From an uncultured bacterium (GTDB lineage Bacteria; Gemmatimonadota; Gemmatimonadetes; Longimicrobiales; RSA9), in the NCBI GenBank assembly GCA_937889645.1, contig CALBZE010000060.1:1-26713 (forward strand): a DNA stretch of 26,713 nt, written 5' to 3'. Below the pieces are notes generated by a model that ran no database searches, had not been told where the DNA came from, and worked only from the letters and a program-made list of their open reading frames with translations. Below are positions 6,793-12,973 of the stretch, piece by piece. Numbering within the stretch: the stretch's first letter is position 1; each line of letters starts with the position of its first letter. Position numbers and translations under genes: made by a program.

Positions 6793-8807
6793 AGACGATG
6801 GATTGGACCGACGCCCGGCCGATCGACGCCGCGCGCGTCCACGCGACGGACCGCCCACGCGCCGTGGTCTACCACGCCGACACGTTCGCCATCGACCCGA
6901 TCCGCAGCGCGCTCGAGGCCGAGACCGTCGAGTGCCGGCCGTTCCGCGACATCGCGCCCGACACGCTCGCCGCCGCGCCCGAGGCGCCCTGCGCCGTGTT
7001 GCTCCGTGCGAACGGGACCGCCCACGCCGCGCTGAGCGAAGCGCTCCGCGCCGCTCCGCCGTGGGTCGCCGTCGTCGCCCTCGACGAGGACGCCGAGCGC
7101 ATCGCCGCCGACGCCGAACGCCCGCTCCTCGTCCTCCCCGAGGGCTCCAGCGCCGAGCGTACGCTCCGCATCCTGCGCGCCGCGTTCCAGCACGCCGCGG
7201 CTCGCCTCGCCGCCGTCCGCGCCGATCGCGAACTCAGCCGCACCTGCAACGAACTCGACGAACTGACCCGCATCGGTATGTCGCTCATGACCGAGCGGGA
7301 CCCCGATCGGCTCCTCGACGGCATCGTGCTCCAGGCCCAGCGCCTCACCTCGAGCGACGCCGCGAGCCTCTTCCTGATCGAGCACGGCGACGACGGGCCG
7401 CGACTCCGCTTCGCCGTCGCGCGCAACGACACGCTCCCCGAAGTCCCGTTCGCGCGCCACACGATCCCGGCCGACGCATCCAGCCTGGCCGGCTACGTCA
7501 CCGTCACCGGCCAGGCGCTCCTGATCGAGGACGTCTACACGATCCCCGACGACGCGCCGTACACCTTCTACCGTACCTTCGACGAGCGCTACGGCTACCG
7601 CACCCGCTCGATGCTCGTCGTCCCCATGATCGACCACCGCGACGTCGTCGTCGGCGTGCTCCAGCTCCTCAACCGGAAGCGCGATCCGGCCGCCCGCATC
7701 ACCGATGACGCCGCCGCGGATCGCTGGGTGATCCCCTACACCGACCGCGACCTGCGACTCGTCCGCTCCCTCGCCGGTCAGGCCGCCGTCTCGATCGAGA
7801 ACTCCCGGCTTCACCGCGAGATCGAGAACATCTTCGAGAGCTTCGTCAAGGCCGCCGTCACCGCCATCGACCAACGAGACCCGACCACCGCCGGGCACAG
7901 CGTCCGCGTCGCGACCCTGACCTGCGACATGGCCGAGGTCGTCGGCCGCGTCTCCCGCGGCCGATACGCCGGACTCGAGTTCTCCCGCGAGCAGATGCGC
8001 GAGCTCCGCTACGCCGCGCTCCTCCACGACTTCGGCAAGGTCGGCGTCCGCGAGGAGGTCCTCGTCAAGGCCAAGAAGCTGCCGCCCACGCTCCAGGAAC
8101 GCGTCGAGGCCCGATTCGACCTCATCCGCCGCACCCTCGAGGCCGACTACTTCCGCGCCCGCGCCGAACTCGTCGAACGCCACGGCGCCGACGCGGCCCG
8201 GCCCACCGTCCGCGCGCTCGAGGAGGAGTTCCGCCGCCGCATCGACGAGCTCGAGCGGTTCCGCACCGCCGTGCGCCGCGCCAACGAGCCGACCGTCCTC
8301 CCCGAAAAGTCCGCCGAGATCCTCGACGACATCGCGCGCCGCACCTACACCGGCCTCGACGGCCGGCCCGCGCCCTACCTCGAGGACGAAGAGCTGCGCT
8401 ACCTCTCCATCCCCAAGGGGAGCCTCGACGAGCGCGAGCGCCGCGAGATCGAGTCGCACGTCGAGCGCACCTACAACTTCCTCGTCCAGATCCCCTGGAC
8501 CGCGGATCTGCGCAACGTCGCCGAGATCGCCTACGGCCACCACGAGAAGCTCGACGGCCGCGGCTACCCGCGCGGCGTCCGGGGCGACCAGATCCCGCCC
8601 CAGACCCGCATCATGACCATCGCCGACATCTTCGACGCGCTCACCGCCGCCGACCGCCCATACAAGCGCGCCGTCCCCGTCGACCACGCCCTCGACATCC
8701 TCGTCGCCGAAGCCAGGGAAGGCATGCTCGACCACGAGCTCGTCGACGTCCTCATCGAGAGCAAGGTCTACGAGAAGCTGTTCGAGAAGACCTGGGAGGA
8801 GCTGTAG
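6789..8807 (+). CDS. GAF + HD-GYP domain protein (probable cyclic-di-GMP phosphodiesterase)
   Basis: This 672-residue cytoplasmic protein has three parts. Residues about 1-130 look like a degenerate receiver-like domain without a clear phospho-acceptor Asp. Residues about 145-335 are a GAF sensor domain. The rest is an HD-GYP phosphohydrolase. Catalytic motifs are present: LLHDFGK with the metal-binding pair His413-Asp414, then GHHEKLDGRGYP (HHE at 584-586, GYP at 592-594), and the conserved IADIFDALTAADRPYK. The region between HDxGK and HHE is about 165 residues, roughly 100 more than in ordinary HD-GYP domains, and is charged and helical. Family knowledge suggests hydrolysis of cyclic di-GMP, with the GAF domain sensing a small ligand. 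The gene is translationally coupled to the MBL hydrolase. Confidence 0.9.
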   Translation: MKTMDWTDARPIDAARVHATDRPRAVVYHADTFAIDPIRSALEAETVECRPFRDIAPDTLAAAPEAPCAVLLRANGTAHAALSEALRAAPPWVAVVALDEDAERIAADAERPLLVLPEGSSAERTLRILRAAFQHAAARLAAVRADRELSRTCNELDELTRIGMSLMTERDPDRLLDGIVLQAQRLTSSDAASLFLIEHGDDGPRLRFAVARNDTLPEVPFARHTIPADASSLAGYVTVTGQALLIEDVYTIPDDAPYTFYRTFDERYGYRTRSMLVVPMIDHRDVVVGVLQLLNRKRDPAARITDDAAADRWVIPYTDRDLRLVRSLAGQAAVSIENSRLHREIENIFESFVKAAVTAIDQRDPTTAGHSVRVATLTCDMAEVVGRVSRGRYAGLEFSREQMRELRYAALLHDFGKVGVREEVLVKAKKLPPTLQERVEARFDLIRRTLEADYFRARAELVERHGADAARPTVRALEEEFRRRIDELERFRTAVRRANEPTVLPEKSAEILDDIARRTYTGLDGRPAPYLEDEELRYLSIPKGSLDERERREIESHVERTYNFLVQIPWTADLRNVAEIAYGHHEKLDGRGYPRGVRGDQIPPQTRIMTIADIFDALTAADRPYKRAVPVDHALDILVAEAREGMLDHELVDVLIESKVYEKLFEKTWEEL

Positions 8808-8816
8808 CCGGGATCA

Positions 8817-8843
8817 TTGCCCGCCTTCTACTGATCTTATAGT
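8817..8843 (+). promoter_or_regulatory. Candidate promoter for the beta-propeller gene
   Basis: A short AT-rich island follows the HD-GYP stop. TATAGT (8838-8843) is a good -10 match. TTGCCC (8817-8822) could be the -35, although the 15-base spacer is short. It lies about 50 bp before the start codon. Confidence 0.4.
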
Positions 8844-8880
8844 TTTAGCGGGACGACGCCGACGTACGCACGCGCTGCAA

Positions 8881-8888
8881 GGAGGAAA
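8881..8888 (+). promoter_or_regulatory. Strong ribosome-binding site selecting a TTG start
   Basis: GGAGGAAA sits immediately before TTG at 8892 with only a few bases between them. No ATG in frame begins the signal peptide, so this site decides the unusual TTG start. Confidence 0.7.
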
Positions 8889-8891
8889 GCG

Positions 8892-9920
8892 TTGCGCGCG
8901 CTCACATCCCTCCTGGTGCTCGCCTTGCTCCTGGAGGTCCCCGCGGAGGGCCGCGGACAGGGGATCGCCGTGCGGGAAATCGCCGCGACGCGCGGCTCGC
9001 CGGCCGAGCCGTTCGGCTCGATCTTCGACATGCTCCAGATCGAGGACGGACGCGTCATCGTCGCGGACGATGTGAGTGGCGTTCTCCACGCCTGGAGCCC
9101 GGAGGCAGGGCAGTTCTCGATCTTCGCCCGGACCGGCCGCGGCCCGGGCGAGGTCACCACGCCGACGCGCCTCGCCCCGCGCCCGGACGGCGGCTTCGCG
9201 GTCTACGACATCAGCGCCTCGGCCGTCCTCTACTTCGACCGCGACGGCAGGCCCGACGGCACCACGCGCATCCCGGGCGTGGTCTCCAACCCGAAGAGCC
9301 TGGCCATCGACCCGCAGGGCAGGGTCTGGCTCTCGGGCGGGCGGCTCACCGACCCGCGGCAGGTGCACGTCTATTCGCCGGACGGCAAACACATCGCGTC
9401 GTACGGCGAGCCCTCGCCGTACCTCCGTTCCGACTACCCGAAGATCCAGGCGGCCGGCGGCGCGCTCCTACGCGACACCGAAGGCGGAATGATTTTCTCC
9501 TACGGCGCGCCGCTCCGGATCGTGCGCTTCCCGCCCGGCGCCACGGCGGACCCGGTCGCCATCGCCGAGGACGTGAAGATACTCCCCGAGCTGCGGGAAG
9601 AAGAGATCTACGTCCCCAGGCCCGAGATCCATCCCGAAGCACGGGAATTCCAGTGGTGGCACGACCGCACGACGGGTGTGTTCGTCCTCCCCGACGGCCG
9701 CCTCCTGAACGTCATCACGCGTTACTACAAGGGCGACTCGGTCTGGGACGTCTACTCGCCGGACGGTCGACTCGAGCACCGAACCATCGTCGATCGGCCG
9801 TATTTCGCGTACCACACCGCCCACGACGGCCGCATCCTCGCCTCCTACCGCGACCCCGACACCGACGAGCACGTCGCCGTGATCCTCCAGGTGCGGATCG
9901 GGTCACTAGCGGATCGGTAA
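8892..9920 (+). CDS. Secreted six-bladed beta-propeller protein
   Basis: The 342-residue product starts at TTG behind a strong ribosome-binding site. It has a typical signal peptide (residues about 1-23: hydrophobic LLVLALLLEV, then a GRGQG cleavage region). The mature part consists of repeated strands resembling 6-bladed, NHL-like propellers: DGRVIVAD, GRGPGE, DGGFAVYD, YFDRDGRPDG, DPQGRVWLSG, VYSPDGKHIASYG, LPDGRLLNV and VYSPDGRLEH. The FARTGRGPGE motif is typical of a propeller family common in Bacteroidota and Gemmatimonadota. Such proteins are usually periplasmic or extracellular binding scaffolds; the ligand is unknown. It appears to be a single-gene unit, with its own promoter candidate upstream and a tandem hairpin repeat just after the stop. 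Confidence 0.85.
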   Translation: MRALTSLLVLALLLEVPAEGRGQGIAVREIAATRGSPAEPFGSIFDMLQIEDGRVIVADDVSGVLHAWSPEAGQFSIFARTGRGPGEVTTPTRLAPRPDGGFAVYDISASAVLYFDRDGRPDGTTRIPGVVSNPKSLAIDPQGRVWLSGGRLTDPRQVHVYSPDGKHIASYGEPSPYLRSDYPKIQAAGGALLRDTEGGMIFSYGAPLRIVRFPPGATADPVAIAEDVKILPELREEEIYVPRPEIHPEAREFQWWHDRTTGVFVLPDGRLLNVITRYYKGDSVWDVYSPDGRLEHRTIVDRPYFAYHTAHDGRILASYRDPDTDEHVAVILQVRIGSLADR

Positions 9921-9925
9921 CGCGA

Positions 9926-10015
9926 TCGGGTGGCGGACGCCCGCGGCCGGGTCGGGCGGCGGACACCCGCGTCCGCATCGGCCGGCGGACGCCCGCGTCC
10001 GGATCGCGCGGCGCG
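9926..10015. repeat. 26-bp tandem repeat, three full copies plus a partial one
   Basis: Units start at 9926, 9952 and 9978, with a decaying fourth copy from 10004. The shared core is GGCGGACGCCCGCGTCCG with few differences. Each core contains the inverted pair CGGAC/GTCCG, so each transcribed unit could fold into a small hairpin. The array begins five bases after the propeller stop codon and lies about 160 bp before the selenoprotein gene. It could act as a terminator-like or RNA-stabilising element. Confidence 0.8.
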
Positions 10016-10157
10016 AAGTCGGGACCGCCGCCTGGCCTGACGCCGTCGGCCCTCGCGCGACGTACTCTCGCGCCGCCGCCCCTCACACCACCCGCCCTCG
10101 CTACCCCGCCCGCCCCAACCCCCTTATCTTCCCAACCACACCCGGCGGTGACAGACC

Positions 10158-10165
10158 GGAGGAGG
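10158..10165 (+). promoter_or_regulatory. Ribosome-binding site of the selenoprotein gene
   Basis: GGAGGAGG lies six bases before the ATG at 10172. It is one of the strongest such sites in the window. It argues that translation truly begins here although the frame meets UGA after ten codons. An AT-rich TTATCTT (10124-10130) about 40 bp upstream could be part of a promoter. Confidence 0.75.
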
Positions 10166-10171
10166 CAAGCC

Positions 10172-10390
10172 ATGCGCATCACGATCGAATTCTGCACGTC
10201 CTGAGGGTACGAAGCGCGCGCCTCCAGTTTGGAGGCCAGGATCAGGGAGGCGTTCCCGCACGCCGAGGTCGAGCTGATCCGCTCGAGCGGCGGCGTCTTC
10301 GAGGTCTCCCGGGATGGCGAGTTGATCTACTCGAAGAAACGGACCGGACGCCACCCCACGTGGGAGGAGATCCGGGAAAAGTTGAAATAG
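10172..10390 (+). CDS. selW: SelW-like selenoprotein (Rdx / SelT-SelW-SelH family), UGA read as selenocysteine
   Basis: Read through the UGA at 10202-10204, the frame encodes 72 residues ending at TAG. It begins MRITIEFCTSUGYEA and ends with EVSRDGELIYSKKRTGRHP and TWEEIREKLK. This matches the SelW family along its whole length: a first beta strand, a CxxU redox motif (Cys8, Sec11) followed by Gly-Tyr, a helix, the FEV strand, and the G-x-L-I/V-x-SKK motif near the C-terminus. SelW-type proteins are small thioredoxin-fold redox proteins, where Sec replaces the second Cys of CxxC. A strong ribosome-binding site precedes the ATG, and a bacterial SECIS-like hairpin lies 15 bases downstream of the UGA. 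The stop is 31 bp before phosphofructokinase. A plain nonsense mutation is the alternative, but UGA at exactly the family's Sec position makes it unlikely. Confidence 0.87.
10220..10236 (+). promoter_or_regulatory. Bacterial SECIS-like hairpin
   Basis: GCCTCC (10220-10225) pairs perfectly with GGAGGC (10231-10236) around the loop AGTTT. The loop starts 21 bases after the UGA, within the range known for bacterial SECIS elements. It has a G among its first two bases, the feature recognised by SelB in the bacterial consensus. The hairpin lies inside the coding region, as bacterial SECIS elements do. Confidence 0.7.
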
Positions 10391-10421
10391 ACCCGCCGCC
10401 CGCGCGCGGCACCGAGGTTCG

Positions 10422-11519
10422 ATGCGTCCAAGGATCCGTCGTATCGCGATCAACACCGGGGGCGGCGACGCCCCCGGCCTCAATGCCGTCATCCGCGCCG
10501 CCGTCCTCTCGGCCCTGAATCAGGGGTGGGAGGTCTACGGCATCCGGAAGGGTTACGATGGGCTGCTCGGCGACGAGGGCGTCGTGCGGCTCGACCGCAA
10601 CTCCGTCCGCGGCATCACGCACCTCGGCGGCACGATCCTCGGCACGACGAACCGGGGCAACCCGTTCGAGTTCCCGATGCACCAGCCGGACGGCTCGGTC
10701 ATCACCGTCGACCGCTCCGACGAGGTCCTCGAGGCGTTCCGTCGCCTCGAGCTCGACGCGCTCATCGCGATCGGCGGCGACGGCTCGCTCCGCATCGCCA
10801 ACGAATTCGCCAGGAAGGGGCTCCCCGTCGTCGGCGTCCCCAAGACGATCGACAACGACCTGGCCGCGACGCAGGTGACCTTCGGCTTCGAGACCGCGGT
10901 CCAGACGGCGACGGACGCGATCGACAAGCTCCATTCGACCGCGGAGAGCCACGAGCGCGTCATGGTCGTCGAGGTCATGGGGCGCCACACCGGCTGGATC
11001 GCGCTCCACTCGGGCGTCAGCGCCACGGCCGATGTGATCCTGATCCCCGAGATCCCCTACGACCTGGACAAGGTCTGCGAGAAGATCGAGGAACGTTATG
11101 CGCCGGGCGGCCCGCGCTTCGCGATCGTCGTCGCCGCGGAAGGCGCCGCGCCGCTCGGCGGTGAGCAGGTCTACGTCGAGTCCGCCGGGCCGGGCCGCGC
11201 CGCCCGCCTCGGCGGGATCGCCGAACGCCTCGCCCGCCAGATCGCCGAGCGGACCGGCCGCGAGACCCGCTCCCTCGTCCTCGGCCACCTCCAGCGCGGC
11301 GGCTCGCCCACCGCCTACGACCGCCTGATCGCGCTCCGCTTCGGCGCCGCCGCCGTCCGTTGCGTCGCCGAGGGTCACTTCGGCACCATGGTCGCGCTCG
11401 ATCCGCCCGACATCCGCGCGGTCCCGCTCGAGGAGGCCGTGCGCGAGATCAAGCGCGTCCCCGTCGATTCCGACACGGTCCAGACGGCGCGCGACTTGGG
11501 TATATCGTTCGGGGACTGA
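10422..11519 (+). CDS. pfkA: 6-phosphofructokinase
   Basis: This 365-residue enzyme phosphorylates fructose 6-phosphate in glycolysis. It has the N-terminal INTGGGDAPGLNAVIR loop, a donor loop IGGDGS (residues 117-122), the catalytic VPKTIDND (139-146, base Asp144), the substrate motif VMGRHTGWIA, and LGHLQRGGSPTAYDR near the C-terminus. The donor-deciding positions are mixed. Gly121 (E. coli Gly104) favours ATP, while Lys141 (E. coli Gly124) is typical of pyrophosphate-dependent and some ATP-dependent long-clade enzymes. I favour ATP, because the Asp that blocks ATP in PPi enzymes is absent. It follows the selenoprotein by 31 bp and may share its transcript. It converges with the beta-CASP gene, leaving 7 bp between the stops. 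Confidence 0.95.
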   Translation: MRPRIRRIAINTGGGDAPGLNAVIRAAVLSALNQGWEVYGIRKGYDGLLGDEGVVRLDRNSVRGITHLGGTILGTTNRGNPFEFPMHQPDGSVITVDRSDEVLEAFRRLELDALIAIGGDGSLRIANEFARKGLPVVGVPKTIDNDLAATQVTFGFETAVQTATDAIDKLHSTAESHERVMVVEVMGRHTGWIALHSGVSATADVILIPEIPYDLDKVCEKIEERYAPGGPRFAIVVAAEGAAPLGGEQVYVESAGPGRAARLGGIAERLARQIAERTGRETRSLVLGHLQRGGSPTAYDRLIALRFGAAAVRCVAEGHFGTMVALDPPDIRAVPLEEAVREIKRVPVDSDTVQTARDLGISFGD

Positions 11520-11526
11520 CGGGCCG

Positions 11527-12885
11527 CTACCGCAGCACCACGCTCTCCCCGTGCGCGGGCGCGTGGGCGCGCCACCCCAGCTCCCGCTCGATCCGGTCGC
11601 GCAGGGCGACCGCGGCCGCGGGCTCGCCGTGCGTGACGTACGTCGCGAGCGGCGGGCGCTCGAACCCACGCAGCCAGTCCATGATCTCGTCCGCGTCCGC
11701 GTGCGCCGAGAGCCCGTGGATCGCGACGACCTCCGCGCGCACCGGCACGTCCTCGCCGTGGATGCGGATCGTCTCCGCGCCCTCGAGCATCTTCGCGCCG
11801 CGCGTCCCCGCGGCCTGATGCCCGACGAACACGACCGTGTTCCTCGGATCCGGCGCGAGCCGGGCGAGGTGGAAGAGGACGCGCCCGCCGGTGGCCATCC
11901 CGCTCGCCGAGATGACGATCATCGGCTCGTCGATCCGGTTGATCGCCTTCGATTCCTCGACGGTGTTCGCGAACCGCACCTGCGAGTGCACGGCGACGCA
12001 GTCGCGCTCCGTCAGCCGGTGCGTCTCGGGGTGGGCGAGGAGGATCCGGGTCGCGTCCTGCGCCATGGGGCTGTCCACGAAGATCGGCAGGCGCGGGATC
12101 TCGCCGCGGGCGCGCAACGCGGCCAGGTGGTAGAGCACCGTCTGCGTACGCCCCACCGCGAAGGAAGGGATGACGACCGACCCGCCGCGCGCGACGGTCC
12201 GGTTCACGACCTCGGCCAACGCCTCTCGTGGGTCCGTCGGGTCGTGCCTGCGATCGCCGTACGTCGATTCGACGACCAGATAATCGGCCTCCGCGATCCG
12301 CGCCGGCGGGTCGAGGATCGGGTCGCGCGGCCGGCCGAGGTCACCGCTGAACACGACCGTCGCGTCCCCGGCCGTCAGCACCACGCTCGCGGCGCCCGGG
12401 ATGTGCCCCGCGTGCCGGAACCGCACGGCGACGTCGCCGCCCAGCGCGACCTCCCGATCGAACGGCGCCGGCGCGAACCGCTCCAGCGCGCGAACGGCGT
12501 CCTCCCGCGTGAAGAGCGGGAGCGCCGGCCTGTGCTTCGTATACCCGTGCCGGTTGGCGCGCTCCGCCGTCTCCTCCTCGATCTGTCCCGCATCCGGGAG
12601 CAGGATCCCGCACAGGTCGGCGGTCGCGGCGGTGCAGTGGACCGGCCCGCGGAACCCGTCGCGGACCAGGACCGGCAGGTAGCCGGTGTGGTCGAGGTGC
12701 GCGTGCGTTAGGACCACCGCCTCCAGCTCCGCGGGCGGGACCGGGAACGGCTCGCGGTTGCGCAGGCGCAGCTCCTTCAAACCCTGGAACAGCCCGCAGT
12801 CGACGAGGAGCCGACGTGCGCCGAATTCGAGCAGGTAGCGCGAGCCGGTCACCGTGCCGGCGGCGCCGAGAAAGGTCAGTTTCAC
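11527..12885 (-). CDS. MBL-fold / beta-CASP ribonuclease (CPSF73-like)
   Basis: This 452-residue protein begins with GTG at 12885 behind an AGGGG ribosome-binding site. The N-terminal MBL half has LGAAGTVTGSRYLL, VDCGLFQG and HAHLDH (His61, His63, Asp65, His66), with further ligands His161 in GHIPGAAS and Asp182 in SGDLGR. A beta-CASP domain follows: VESTYGDR, IPSFAVGRTQ, the DSPMA motif, SASGMATGGR and FVGHQAAGTRG. The C-terminal HGLSAHADADE and YVTHGE motifs complete the metal site. This is the family of archaeal and bacterial CPSF-like RNases (COG1236). It probably acts on RNA in the cytoplasm, although its precise target is unknown. Confidence 0.93.
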   Translation of the reverse strand: MKLTFLGAAGTVTGSRYLLEFGARRLLVDCGLFQGLKELRLRNREPFPVPPAELEAVVLTHAHLDHTGYLPVLVRDGFRGPVHCTAATADLCGILLPDAGQIEEETAERANRHGYTKHRPALPLFTREDAVRALERFAPAPFDREVALGGDVAVRFRHAGHIPGAASVVLTAGDATVVFSGDLGRPRDPILDPPARIAEADYLVVESTYGDRRHDPTDPREALAEVVNRTVARGGSVVIPSFAVGRTQTVLYHLAALRARGEIPRLPIFVDSPMAQDATRILLAHPETHRLTERDCVAVHSQVRFANTVEESKAINRIDEPMIVISASGMATGGRVLFHLARLAPDPRNTVVFVGHQAAGTRGAKMLEGAETIRIHGEDVPVRAEVVAIHGLSAHADADEIMDWLRGFERPPLATYVTHGEPAAAVALRDRIERELGWRAHAPAHGESVVLR

Positions 12886-12973
12886 GCGAACACCCCTATT
12901 TCTTGAATTTCTGCCGACCGGCCCCTAACTTCCGGATCCTCCCCCCGATACGTTCCCTGAAGGAGTCAGCCCG

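Noticed and set aside
6468..8735. Long minus-strand frame opposite the MBL/HD-GYP pair
   Set aside because: Same shadow effect. The plus strand carries all HD-GYP motifs and the minus product has no recognisable fold.
10172..10204. Ten-codon ORF as a leader peptide of phosphofructokinase
   Set aside because: The sequence after the UGA continues the SelW fold to a TAG with family motifs, so a short leader peptide explains less than selenocysteine recoding.
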